Assembly (NCBI RefSeq): GCF_000716605.1
Contig: NZ_JNXE01000014.1
Location: 1-64,000, forward strand
DNA from: Streptomyces sp. NRRL F-525
GTDB lineage: Bacteria; Actinomycetota; Actinomycetes; Streptomycetales; Streptomycetaceae
Direction: 5' to 3'
Length of the DNA stretch: 64,000 nt
Of this stretch, positions 1 through 7,317 are shown piece after piece. Below the pieces are notes generated by a model. It searched no databases. It worked only from the letters and a program-made list of their open reading frames with translations, and was not told the origin of the DNA. Each line of letters opens with the position of its first letter. Position 1 is the first letter of the stretch. Position numbers and translations under genes: made by a program.

Positions 1-2
1 TC

Positions 3-914
3 CCCCGCCCCACCCCCGACCCCGCCTTCTCCTGGAGCGAGCCCCTGCACCCCGGCGAAGGACGCCCGGTCGTGTCGTTCGGGGAACCCGAGGGGTACGA
101 CGAGCGGGCGCGGCCGCGGCCGTTGGGGGCGCGGATGCGGTCGCGTACCGCCGCTGTCGGTGTCTGTGTCGTGCTCGGTCTCGGGCTCATCGGCGGTGCG
201 GTGACCGGGAGTTGGCTGACCGGGGACGACGGAGCGGACAGCGGCGCCACTTCCTTCGCCGCCGCCGGGCAGCTGTGGCACAGCGTGCCCGTCGACCAGC
301 TGTTCCCGCCCACCGTGGAAGGGCAGGGGGCCGGCCCCGGCGGCGCCGACCGCACCTGGACGCGGATCGCCGTCGCCCCGGACACGGGGTGCGCCGGTGC
401 CTTCGACCCGCTGCTGAGCGACGTGCTCGCCCCCGTCGGCTGCCAGCGGCTCCTCCGCGCCACCTACACCGACGCCACCCAGAGCTACGTCACCACCGTC
501 GGCATCCTCTTCACCAAGGGCGACCTCGCCGCGATGACCGCCCTCTCCACCCGGTTCAAGAACGAGAACCTCGGCAACCGCACCGACCTCATGCCCCGCT
601 CGTACGCAGCCAAGGGCACCCTCGCCGCCGCCTTCGGCGACAAACAGCGGGCCTCGTGGACCGTGTCCGTCCTCACCGACGCCCCCGTCGTCGTCTACGC
701 CGTCTCCGGCTGGGCGGACGGCCGCAAGGTCGACGTACCCGAACCCGCCGACCAGGCCGTCACGTCCGGCGGCACCGAAGCCCCCGCCCAGGCCGGTCTC
801 GGCAACGAGGCGCAGGGGCTCGCCGACCGCGTCGAGCGGAGCCTGCGCAAGACCGTCGACTCGCCCTCGGGGGCCTCGACGACCTCTGAGAGCTCGGAGA
901 AAAAGACCTCATGA
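3..914 (+). CDS. Membrane-anchored protein upstream of mycosin, 5' end outside the window
   Basis: The reading frame is open to the window edge and its proline-rich upstream part looks coding, so the gene probably begins before base 1; GTG at 72 or ATG at 135 would be internal alternatives. The protein has one membrane segment just after a basic stretch (residues about 26-48 counted from GTG 72), then an extracytoplasmic domain of about 200 residues with two cysteines and a low-complexity Ser/Thr/Glu/Lys tail. No catalytic motif is recognised. It overlaps the next gene by ATGA (911-914), so the two are translationally coupled. Proteins of this layout next to mycosins are common in Streptomyces; an association with type VII secretion is inferred from context only. 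Confidence 0.7.
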   Translation, partial: PRPTPDPAFSWSEPLHPGEGRPVVSFGEPEGYDERARPRPLGARMRSRTAAVGVCVVLGLGLIGGAVTGSWLTGDDGADSGATSFAAAGQLWHSVPVDQLFPPTVEGQGAGPGGADRTWTRIAVAPDTGCAGAFDPLLSDVLAPVGCQRLLRATYTDATQSYVTTVGILFTKGDLAAMTALSTRFKNENLGNRTDLMPRSYAAKGTLAAAFGDKQRASWTVSVLTDAPVVVYAVSGWADGRKVDVPEPADQAVTSGGTEAPAQAGLGNEAQGLADRVERSLRKTVDSPSGASTTSESSEKKTS

Positions 915-2086
915 GCGTCATCGTCCGCCGGGCCGGTCTGCTGAGCGGTCTCCTCGCCGCCTCCCTCGCCCTGGTCCCGTCCACCGTCGCGCACGCCGAC
1001 GGCATACGCGCCCAGGAGTGGGCCCTGGACGCCATGCACACCCAGGAGGCCTGGCAGACCACCAAGGGCAAGGGCATCACCGTCGCCGTCCTGGACACCG
1101 GCGTCGAGGCCGACCACCCCGACCTCACCGGCAACGTCCTCGCAGGCAAGGACATGGTCGGCTTCGGGGCCAAGCCGGGCGACCGCGCCTGGGCCCGGCA
1201 CGGCACCGCCATGGCCGGGATCATCGCCGGCCACGGACACGGCCCCGGCGACACCGACGGAGTCATCGGCATCGCCCCCGAGGCCAAGATCCTCCCCGTC
1301 CGCGTGATCCTCGAAGACGGCGACTCCGCCCGCGGCAAGGCCCGCACCACCCGGGGCAACGCCCTTGCGGACGGCATCCGTTGGGCCGCCGACCACGGCG
1401 CCGACGTCATCAACCTCTCCCTCGGCGACGACTCCGCCTCCGCCCACCCCGAGCCCGCCGAGGACGAGGCCGTGCAGTACGCCCTGAAGAAGGGCGTCGC
1501 CGTCGTCGCCTCGGCCGGCAACGGCGGCGAGAAGGGCGACCACGTCTCCTACCCGGCCGCCTACCCGGGCGTGATCGCCGCGACCGCCGTGGACCGCTTC
1601 GGCACCCGCGCCTCCTTCTCCACCCGCCGCTGGTACGCCACGGTCAGCGCCCCCGGCGTGAACGTCGTCATCGCCGACCCCGACCACAAGTACTACGAGG
1701 GATGGGGGACCAGCGCCGCGTCCGCCTTCGTCTCGGGCGCCGTCGCGCTCATCAAGGCGGCCCACCCTGGACTGACCCCGGCCCAGATCAAGAAGCTCCT
1801 CGAGGACACCGCGCGCAACCCCCCGGCCGGCGGCCGCGACGACTCCCGCGGCTACGGCTTCATCGACCCCGCCGCCGCCATCAAGGCCGCCGCCGCCCTC
1901 AAGCCCACCGGCCTGCGCTCCGCCGCCTACGGCAAGAAGTACTTCGGCTCAGGACCGGACGTCGCCAAGACCGACAGCAGTACGTCCGACTGGGCGGCCC
2001 CCCTCGCGGGCAGCGTCGGCGGAGTCCTCCTCGTCGCCGCGGTCGTCCTGTGGCGCGGACGGCGCCGACGCCCCGCGGCCTTCTGA
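911..2086 (+). CDS. Mycosin-like subtilisin protease (S8), membrane-anchored
   Basis: Secreted serine protease of the S8 family, 391 residues. The N-terminus is a signal peptide ending near AHA/DG (about residue 29). The catalytic triad is visible: Asp62 in VAVLDTGVEADHPDLTG, His97 in ARHGTAMAGIIAG and Ser268 in WGTSAASAF. A single transmembrane helix near residues 363-383 followed by a basic tail anchors the domain outside the membrane. This signal peptide-S8-C-terminal helix layout is that of mycosins (MycP), proteases of ESX/type VII secretion. No EccB/C/D/E or WXG100 genes are visible, so the secretion role is inferred from architecture. ATG 911 overlaps the upstream stop. A type VII locus may lie left of the window. 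Confidence 0.88.
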   Translation: MSVIVRRAGLLSGLLAASLALVPSTVAHADGIRAQEWALDAMHTQEAWQTTKGKGITVAVLDTGVEADHPDLTGNVLAGKDMVGFGAKPGDRAWARHGTAMAGIIAGHGHGPGDTDGVIGIAPEAKILPVRVILEDGDSARGKARTTRGNALADGIRWAADHGADVINLSLGDDSASAHPEPAEDEAVQYALKKGVAVVASAGNGGEKGDHVSYPAAYPGVIAATAVDRFGTRASFSTRRWYATVSAPGVNVVIADPDHKYYEGWGTSAASAFVSGAVALIKAAHPGLTPAQIKKLLEDTARNPPAGGRDDSRGYGFIDPAAAIKAAAALKPTGLRSAAYGKKYFGSGPDVAKTDSSTSDWAAPLAGSVGGVLLVAAVVLWRGRRRRPAAF

Positions 2087-2133
2087 ACACAGGGGTGAGC
2101 AGCGGGAGTTGGCCGCGGACGTCAGACGGCCAC

Positions 2134-3129
2134 TCAGTCGGTCGCCGACGCCGAAGCCGCCGTAGACGAACCGCTGTCCTCGCCGAACGCCGCGACCCCC
2201 GCCTTCGCCGCCGCCTCGATCAGCGTGATGCCCTTGGTCTGTGTCGTGCTGCCCTTCGACAACACGGCGACCAGGTACGTGTCGCCGTCCGTGCCGGTCA
2301 CCCGGCCGATGCTGTTGACGTCCCACAGTCCGGTCGTGCTGCGCGCCAACCACCCGTTCTTCAACGCCCACTTGGAGCCGTCGGCCGCGGCCGACACCCC
2401 CCACTGCTGGTCGGCCTCTATCTCCTTCATCAGACCCTGGATGTACGACTGCGACGCCGAGCTCAGCTTCGAGTCGTCCCCGAACACCTGCTGGAGCAGG
2501 GTGAGTTGGTCGGCGGCCGTGGTCTGGGTCAGGCCCCAGAGCGGGCCCGCGCCACCCGTGGTGCCGGTCAGTCCGAACGTCTTGTTCGCCTTGCCGAGCC
2601 CGTCCGCCGTGCCGATGATGTTCCACAGCGCCGTGGCGGAGTCGTTGTCGCTGTTCTGGATCATCGTGGTGGCGTGCGACTTCTCCGTCGCCGTCAACTG
2701 CCGCCCCGCGTCCTGCGCTTGGAGCAGCAGTGTCGCGAGGATGTCGACCTTGACGATGCTCGCCGTGTCGAAGGCGGCACTGCCGTACGTGGCGCTCTCG
2801 CCGGAGGTCAGATCGAGCACCGCCACCGACACCTTCTGGTCGCCGGTCGGAGTCACCGAACCCATCGCCTTGGCCAGCAGCGCGTCGTAGTCGACCGTCG
2901 GCTGCGTCACAGGTTCCACCGTCGCCTCCTGGCTGCCCGACGCCGACGCCGAGGCCGACGGTGCCGCCGACGAGGATACGGCGCCGGAGTGAGCGTGTGC
3001 CTTCACATACACCGTGCCCGCCGCCGTAGCACCCACGACGGCCACGGTGGCGAGGGCGATGTAGGGGAGCGGGCGGCGCCGGGAGGGACGCGCGCGGTGG
3101 TTTCGGCGGGCGGCTCTGGAAGACTCCAT
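2134..3129 (-). CDS. Class A beta-lactamase-fold serine hydrolase, exported
   Basis: 331 residues. A strongly basic N-terminus (about residues 1-20) precedes one hydrophobic segment (about 21-42), so the protein is exported or membrane-anchored. A Ser/Ala-rich linker follows, then a class A beta-lactamase/DD-peptidase-like domain. The active-site elements are SIVK (Ser124, Lys127, the SxxK motif), SDN (160-162) and KNG in place of the usual KTG near the C-terminus. The KTG change, and no obvious Glu166-type motif, suggest a penicillin-binding hydrolase or cell-wall enzyme rather than an efficient beta-lactamase. It is convergent with the mycosin gene (gap 47 bp), and its divergent neighbour is the SseB gene. 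Confidence 0.8.
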   Translation of the reverse strand: MESSRAARRNHRARPSRRRPLPYIALATVAVVGATAAGTVYVKAHAHSGAVSSSAAPSASASASGSQEATVEPVTQPTVDYDALLAKAMGSVTPTGDQKVSVAVLDLTSGESATYGSAAFDTASIVKVDILATLLLQAQDAGRQLTATEKSHATTMIQNSDNDSATALWNIIGTADGLGKANKTFGLTGTTGGAGPLWGLTQTTAADQLTLLQQVFGDDSKLSSASQSYIQGLMKEIEADQQWGVSAAADGSKWALKNGWLARSTTGLWDVNSIGRVTGTDGDTYLVAVLSKGSTTQTKGITLIEAAAKAGVAAFGEDSGSSTAASASATD

Positions 3130-3279
3130 GCCCGCGATCGTGGTGGCGGCGACTGTGCGACACGTGAGATGAAAGTTAGATGTCTGTCAACTGTGTCTGA
3201 GAAACGTGTGAAAGCTGTGTCCTCCGCGTTTCAGGACCCGCACAAGCCCTGCAGCATCCCCCCGATAGGGTCGGTCACC

Positions 3280-4014
3280 GTGGCGAACAAGAACATTCCC
3301 GACTCCGGCTACTCCGACGACGACGGCACGGCCGACCCCGCACTGAGCGCGGCGCTCGCCGCCTGGGCCGAGGACCGCACTGCCGTAGGGCCCGTCCTGG
3401 CGGCCCTCAAGGGCGCCCGGCTGCTCGTGCCCGTGGTGGCCGTCCTCGGTGAGGTCGAGGAGGACGAGAACGGGCTGCGCCGCGAGAAGACCAGCGACAT
3501 GGCCGTGCCGACGCTGAAGGCCGGCGGCCGTACCGCGCTGCCCGCCTTCACGTCCACCGAATCGCTGGCCCGCTGGGATCCGGCGGCCCGGCCCGTGGCC
3601 GTACCGCTGCACCAGGCCCTCCAGGCCGCCGTGCACGAGAAGGCGGACACGATCGTGCTGGACCTCGCCGGGCCCGTGCCGTACGAACTGAGCGGGTCCG
3701 CGCTGCTCGCGGTGGCGGAGGGGCGCACGACCGCCGATCCGCTCACCGATCCGGCGGTGGTGGAGGCGGTACGGACCGCGGTCGCCGCCGAGCCCGCCGT
3801 GCTGCGCGCCCACCTCGGTCCCGGCCAGGCCGACGGCACCCTCGCCCTCGTGCTCGACCCGGCCGCGCCCGCCGCCGAGGCCGCCCGCGCGGTGGCCCGG
3901 CGGCTCGCCGACGACGAGACGCTGAGGGCCCGCCTGGTGCGCGGCCTCGACCTGGCACTGCTGCCGGCCGGGGCGACGCCTCCGGGCGAGCCCTTGTACG
4001 TACGTATGGGGTGA
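3280..4014 (+). CDS. SseB-domain protein
   Basis: 244 residues from GTG 3280. The frame runs much further upstream, but that part is out-of-frame shadow of the two preceding genes. The central part matches the SseB N-terminal-domain family seen next to infC in streptomycetes (motifs LLVPVVAVLGE, then TLKAGGRTALPAFTSTESL). No signal peptide or transmembrane segment is visible, so it is probably cytoplasmic. In enterobacteria SseB is linked to serine-sensitivity and regulation; the function in actinobacteria is unknown. Its stop lies 5 bp from the stop of the convergent DUF1844 gene. Confidence 0.8.
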   Translation: MANKNIPDSGYSDDDGTADPALSAALAAWAEDRTAVGPVLAALKGARLLVPVVAVLGEVEEDENGLRREKTSDMAVPTLKAGGRTALPAFTSTESLARWDPAARPVAVPLHQALQAAVHEKADTIVLDLAGPVPYELSGSALLAVAEGRTTADPLTDPAVVEAVRTAVAAEPAVLRAHLGPGQADGTLALVLDPAAPAAEAARAVARRLADDETLRARLVRGLDLALLPAGATPPGEPLYVRMG

Positions 4015-4018
4015 GCTG

Positions 4019-4390
4019 CTAGCCGTAGATCGGGCCCGTGTACTTCTCGCCCGGGCCCTGGCCCGGCTCGTCGCGGACGAGGGACGCCTCGCGGAAGGCC
4101 AGCTGGAGGGACTTCAGGCCGTCGCGCAGCGGGGCCGCGTGGAACGAGCTGATCTCGGTGGCGCTGGCGTCGAGGAGGCCGGCCAGGGCGGTGACCAGCT
4201 TGCGGGCCTCGTCCAGGTCCTTGTACTTGTCGCCCTCCTCGGTCAGCCCCAGCTTCACGGCGGCGGCGCTCATCAGGTTCACGGCGACCGTCACGATCAC
4301 CTCGACCGCCGGGACCTCCGCGATGTCGCGGGCCATGGCGTCGAAGTCGGGGGCGTCAACATTCGGGGACTCGGGAGGCGTGTCACTCAT
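4019..4390 (-). CDS. DUF1844 family protein
   Basis: 123 residues from the ATG giving MSDTPPES; an in-frame ATG nine bases upstream would add three residues. The fold is predicted to be helical, with the family pattern around VIVTVAVNLMSAAAVKLGL and DLDEARKLVTALAGLLD. These proteins are widespread in bacteria and of unknown function. No signal peptide is visible, although one hydrophobic helix is present. Its start faces the infC promoter region, making it divergent from the infC operon. Conservation of this neighbourhood in streptomycetes is the main extra support. Confidence 0.82.
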   Translation of the reverse strand: MSDTPPESPNVDAPDFDAMARDIAEVPAVEVIVTVAVNLMSAAAVKLGLTEEGDKYKDLDEARKLVTALAGLLDASATEISSFHAAPLRDGLKSLQLAFREASLVRDEPGQGPGEKYTGPIYG

Positions 4391-4421
4391 GCCCCACACG
4401 ATAGGGCCCGGTGTACGGCGG

Positions 4422-4451
4422 TTCGCACCACCCCCGGGGAGCTGCTAACCT
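4422..4451 (+). promoter_or_regulatory. Probable sigma-70 type promoter of the infC leader
   Basis: TTCGCA at 4422-4427 and TAACCT at 4446-4451 are separated by 18 bp. Transcription would start about 7 nt past the -10 box, at or next to the ATG of the leader peptide (4458), so the leader mRNA would be leaderless. This is inferred from pattern only. Confidence 0.5.
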
Positions 4452-4457
4452 TGTGTG

Positions 4458-4517
4458 ATGACCGGCCAGGCACTGTGGTGCCCGGCCAACAAGTGGAGGC
4501 TCCGATCTCCCACCTGA
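4458..4517 (+). CDS. Leader peptide of the infC operon (19 aa)
   Basis: A short ORF, ATG 4458 to TGA 4515-4517, encodes [19 protein letters not shown]. It has no Shine-Dalgarno sequence and lies right at the predicted transcription start, which fits leaderless translation. It sits 120 nt before a Rho-independent attenuator in the 300-nt infC leader, so its translation could set the fold of the leader RNA. The two Trp codons and one Cys codon in 19 residues are notable, but which signal it reads, if any, cannot be told from one sequence. Confidence 0.45.
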   Translation: MTGQALWCPANKWRLRSPT

Positions 4518-4612
4518 CTGTCCTCACGGACGGCGGGTCACCCCGGTCAGGCGGTCACCATCGTTCCGTACGGACGATGGAGTCGCCCGAAAGCGCGCCC
4601 CGCGATCATCGC

Positions 4613-4669
4613 GGCGGTGCTCCGGCAGTGTTTTGGAGCCCCGTCTTGTGATCGTCCGGGGCATTTTTT
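4613..4669 (+). terminator. Attenuator-type terminator with competing hairpin in the infC leader
   Basis: GCCCCG (4638-4643) pairs with CGGGGC (4657-4662), followed at once by A and six T residues. This is a textbook Rho-independent terminator and is rare in such GC-rich DNA. It lies inside the leader about 90 nt before infC. A competing hairpin pairs GCTCC (about 4619-4623) with GGAGC (4635-4639), sharing bases with the terminator arm and so acting as a candidate antiterminator. Another perfect 7-bp hairpin (CCATCGT/ACGATGG, around 4558-4580) lies upstream. Confidence 0.7.
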
Positions 4670-4755
4670 GTGTTCCGGCGCGGTTAGGTCTGTCTACCGA
4701 AGACAAACGCGGCCGTCCGCCAGATGGCCGTGTTGGTGCTAACCGAGGAGGATCC

Positions 4756-5451
4756 ATCAGCACCGAGCCCCGTATCAACGACCGGATTCGCGTTCCCGAA
4801 GTGCGACTTGTCGGTCCGAGCGGCGAGCAGGTCGGAATTGTTCCGCTTGCCAAGGCCCTTGAGCTTGCGCAGGAGTACGACCTGGACCTGGTCGAGGTTG
4901 CGGCGAGTGCACGTCCGCCGGTCTGCAAGCTCATGGACTACGGGAAGTTCAAGTACGAGTCGGCCATGAAGGCCCGTGAGGCGCGCAAGAACCAGGCGCA
5001 CACGGTCATCAAGGAGATGAAGCTCCGGCCGAAGATCGACCCGCACGACTATGACACCAAGAAGGGTCACGTCGTCCGGTTCCTCAAGCAGGGCGACAAG
5101 GTCAAGATCACGATCATGTTCCGTGGTCGCGAGCAGTCCCGGCCGGAGCTCGGCTACCGACTGCTGCAGCGTCTCGCGGAGGACGTGGCCGACCTCGGGT
5201 TCGTCGAGTCGAACCCGAAGCAGGACGGCCGAAACATGATCATGGTGCTCGGCCCGCACAAGAAGAAGACCGAGGCGATGGCCGAGGCCCGTGAGGCCCA
5301 GGCCGCCCGCAAGGCGGAAGCGAAGGCCAATCCGGGCAAGTCGCAGAACGCCGCGGAGTCCGAGTTCGACGACGAGAACCTCGTGGACGAGGACACCGTC
5401 GACGAGGTCGAGACCGTCGAGGCCCCGGCCGAGGCTCGCGCCGACGCCTGA
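4756..5451 (+). CDS. infC: Translation initiation factor IF-3
   Basis: IF-3 binds the 30S subunit and controls start-codon choice. The mature family begins with the sequence [15 protein letters not shown], followed by the N domain ([13 protein letters not shown]), the linker and the C domain ([26 protein letters not shown]). An acidic tail of about 50 residues is typical of actinobacteria. No ATG, GTG or TTG is suitably placed. The only start with a good ribosome-binding site (AGGAGG at 4747-4752) is ATC at 4756, giving 231 residues. An upstream in-frame start at 4633 would translate through the attenuator hairpin, so I reject it. Non-AUG starts such as AUU underlie IF-3 autoregulation in E. 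coli. It is first in the operon with rpmI and rplT. Confidence 0.93.
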   Translation: MSTEPRINDRIRVPEVRLVGPSGEQVGIVPLAKALELAQEYDLDLVEVAASARPPVCKLMDYGKFKYESAMKAREARKNQAHTVIKEMKLRPKIDPHDYDTKKGHVVRFLKQGDKVKITIMFRGREQSRPELGYRLLQRLAEDVADLGFVESNPKQDGRNMIMVLGPHKKKTEAMAEAREAQAARKAEAKANPGKSQNAAESEFDDENLVDEDTVDEVETVEAPAEARADA

Positions 5452-5493
5452 TCCCCGGACGCCAGTCCAGGGAAGTAACCGATACAAGAGCGA

Positions 5494-5534
5494 CGCTCCA
5501 CCTGTGCCCGGTTTCACGACCGGGCACCGGAGCG
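5494..5534 (+). promoter_or_regulatory. Intra-operon hairpin between infC and rpmI
   Basis: GTGCCCGGT (5504-5512) pairs with ACCGGGCAC (5519-5527), enclosed by an outer stem CGCTCC/GGAGCG (5494-5499/5529-5534). There is no T-run, so it is more likely a processing or attenuation element, or a protein-binding leader, than a simple terminator. In Bacillus and E. coli this operon is autoregulated by L20; a similar role here is inference. Confidence 0.5.
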
Positions 5535-5558
5535 CCACCGACGAGGAGATACGGCGCT

Positions 5559-5753
5559 ATGCCGAAGAACAAGTCGCACAGCGGTGCCAGCAAGCGCTTC
5601 AAGATCACCGGCTCCGGCAAGGTGCTCCGCGAGCGTGCCGGCAAGCGCCACCTGCTCGAGCACAAGTCGTCCCGTGTGACGCGTCGCCTCACCGGCAACG
5701 CCGAGATGGCCCCGGGCGACGCCAAGAAGATCAAGAAGCTTCTCGGCAAGTGA
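5559..5753 (+). CDS. rpmI: 50S ribosomal protein L35
   Basis: 64 residues, the usual length for bL35, and very basic. The family pattern [18 protein letters not shown] starts the protein and [16 protein letters not shown] is central. The ribosome-binding site GAGGAG lies 9-14 nt upstream. It stands between infC and rplT, the standard bacterial order, and is followed by a hairpin-rich 100-nt spacer. Confidence 0.96.
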   Translation: MPKNKSHSGASKRFKITGSGKVLRERAGKRHLLEHKSSRVTRRLTGNAEMAPGDAKKIKKLLGK

Positions 5754-5785
5754 CGTACGCGGCGCTCCCGTCGAGCGCCGTACGT
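5753..5785 (+). promoter_or_regulatory. Hairpin between rpmI and rplT
   Basis: ACGTAC-gc-GGCGCT (5753-5766) pairs with AGCGCCGTACGT (5774-5785), with a two-base bulge. It overlaps the end of the rpmI stop codon. The lack of a T-run argues against a strong terminator; RNA stabilisation, processing or an L20-binding site is possible. Confidence 0.45.
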
Positions 5786-5855
5786 CTGGACCGGGACCCC
5801 ATCGATTCCGGGCCGTGTGAGTCCAACCACGGCCCCGCTACAAGGAGTTAAACAA

Positions 5856-6239
5856 GTGGCACGCGTCAAGCGGGCAGTCAACGCCCACAAGAAGCGCCGG
5901 GCGATCCTCGAAGCGGCCTCCGGCTACCGCGGTCAGCGTTCGCGCCTGTACCGCAAGGCCAAGGAGCAGGTCACCCACTCGCTGGTCTACAACTACAACG
6001 ACCGCAAGAAGCGCAAGGGCGACTTCCGTCGGCTGTGGATCCAGCGCATCAACGCCGCTGCCCGCGCCAACGGCATCACGTACAACCGCTTCATCCAGGG
6101 TCTGAACGCGGCGAACATCGAGGTCGACCGCAAGATCCTCGCCGAGCTGGCTGTCAACGACGCCGGTGCGTTCGCCGCGCTGGTCGAGGTTGCGCAGAAG
6201 GCTCTGCCGAGCGACGTCAACGCGCCCAAGGCCGCGTGA
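5856..6239 (+). CDS. rplT: 50S ribosomal protein L20
   Basis: 127 residues from GTG 5856, which has the ribosome-binding site AAGGAG at 5842-5847. Starting there gives the canonical N-terminus [15 protein letters not shown]; an upstream in-frame start would add 13 non-family residues. bL20 is an assembly protein of the 50S subunit that binds 23S rRNA. Conserved blocks include [31 protein letters not shown] and RKILAELAV. In other bacteria L20 represses its own operon by binding leader RNA. It is last in the infC-rpmI-rplT operon and is followed by a strong terminator. Confidence 0.97.
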   Translation: MARVKRAVNAHKKRRAILEAASGYRGQRSRLYRKAKEQVTHSLVYNYNDRKKRKGDFRRLWIQRINAAARANGITYNRFIQGLNAANIEVDRKILAELAVNDAGAFAALVEVAQKALPSDVNAPKAA

Positions 6240-6266
6240 CGCTGCGCTGGTTTGAGCGGTGACTTG

Positions 6267-6299
6267 AAGGACCCGCAGGTTTTTGCCTGCGGGTCCTTT
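6267..6299 (+). terminator. Terminator of the infC-rpmI-rplT operon
   Basis: A 13-bp perfect stem (AAGGACCCGCAGG at 6267-6279, complement ending at 6298) has a short T-rich loop and its 3' arm ends in TTT. It lies 27 nt after the rplT stop. Confidence 0.85.
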
Positions 6300-6330
6300 G
6301 TTGCTGGGGCGGCCCGGTTCGTTGTCGGGT

Positions 6331-6377
6331 GCGGGTGCGTTGTGGCTGGTCGCGCAGTTCCCCGCGCCCCTAAAAAA
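6331..6377 (-). repeat. Dispersed intergenic repeat, copy A
   Basis: Minus-strand copy of the repeat whose 20-nt core is GGGGCGCGGGGAACTGCGCG (here complementary to 6351-6370). The core is followed by ACCAGCCACAACGCACCCGC and, on the other side, by a run of seven T residues read on the minus strand. It lies between the rplT terminator and the SpoU gene. Seven copies occur in this window. Confidence 0.85.
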
Positions 6378-6412
6378 ACACGGTCGGCCTGAGATTGAAG
6401 GTGAAGCGGAGT

Positions 6413-7261
6413 ATGTCCCCGAACGGTCCCGAGCTTATTTCTCCCCGTTCCGCTCGTGTTGCCGCTGCTCGGCGGCTCGGCAAGCGGAACTTTCGGAGCA
6501 AGGAGCGGCTGTTTCTTGCCGAGGGGCCGCAGGCTGTGCGGGAGGCTGCCGGGTACAAGGACACGCTCGTTGAGTTGTTCGCGACCGTTGAGGCTGCCGA
6601 GCGGTATGCCGACATCGTCGGTGAAGCCCGTGAGGCCGGTGCCCGGGTGCATCTTGCGGACGAGCAGGTCATCGCCGATATCTCTACGACGGTCACTCCG
6701 CAGGGGCTCGTCGGGGTCTGTCGGTTTCTCGACACTTCCTTCGAGGAGATTCTCAAGGCGCGGCCCAAGCTCGTTGCCGTGCTTGCCAATGTGCGCGACC
6801 CCGGGAACGCCGGCACCGTTCTGCGGTGTGCTGATGCGGCCGGGGCCGAGGCCGTCGTACTGACTGACGCTTCTGTCGATCTCTACAACCCGAAGGCTGT
6901 ACGGGCGTCCGTGGGCTCCCTGTTCCACCTTCCCGTCGCTGTCGGGGTGCCCGTTGAGCAGGCCGTGGCCGGGCTCAAGGGGATCGGGGTGCGGATTCTT
7001 GCCGCTGATGGGGCCGGGGACGATGACCTCGATGACGAGTTGGATCAGGGGACCATGGGTGGGCCCACCGCCTGGGTGTTCGGGAACGAGGCGTGGGGGC
7101 TTCCGCAGGAGACTCGGGGGCTCGCGGACGCCGTTGTGCGGGTTCCGATCCACGGGAAGGCCGAGAGCCTGAACCTCGCCACCGCCGCCGCCGTATGTCT
7201 CTATGCGTCGGCGCGTGCACAGCGCGCCTCCGGAGGGTGCCGCTCTGTCACCGGCAGCTAG
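6413..7261 (+). CDS. SpoU-family (TrmH-like) RNA 2'-O-methyltransferase
   Basis: 282 residues from ATG 6413; GTG 6401 and TTG 6395 are in-frame alternatives, with GAAGG at 6396-6400 placed best for the ATG. An N-terminal substrate-binding domain (RNFRSKERLFLAEGPQAVRE) precedes a C-terminal SPOUT domain with the knotted SAM-binding motifs: VRDPGNAGTVLRCADAAGA, WVFGNEAWGLP and IPIHG-type VRVPIHGKAESLNLATAAAV. The enzyme probably methylates 23S rRNA ribose. Adjacency to rplT and pheST is a conserved actinobacterial arrangement. The first 40 codons use more T-ending codons than the neighbours. Confidence 0.9.
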   Translation: MSPNGPELISPRSARVAAARRLGKRNFRSKERLFLAEGPQAVREAAGYKDTLVELFATVEAAERYADIVGEAREAGARVHLADEQVIADISTTVTPQGLVGVCRFLDTSFEEILKARPKLVAVLANVRDPGNAGTVLRCADAAGAEAVVLTDASVDLYNPKAVRASVGSLFHLPVAVGVPVEQAVAGLKGIGVRILAADGAGDDDLDDELDQGTMGGPTAWVFGNEAWGLPQETRGLADAVVRVPIHGKAESLNLATAAAVCLYASARAQRASGGCRSVTGS

Positions 7262-7317
7262 TAGGGTGACCAGCTCGGGGGCCACCTGCGCCGTATGAGA
7301 AGAGGTGGGGTACGGGG

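Noticed and set aside
1018..3279. Very long Arg/Pro-rich plus-strand frame preceding the SseB start
   Set aside because: It is the out-of-frame shadow of the mycosin and serine-hydrolase genes; composition is typical of shifted GC-rich DNA. Only the part from GTG 3280 is real.
4633..4755. Upstream extension of infC from a plain start codon at 4633
   Set aside because: It would start inside the attenuator stem, adds 41 residues not found in IF-3, and has no ribosome-binding site; ATC 4756 follows AGGAGG.
6331..6377. Repeat copies read as a CRISPR array
   Set aside because: Copies are kilobases apart, on both strands, with no spacers or cas genes.
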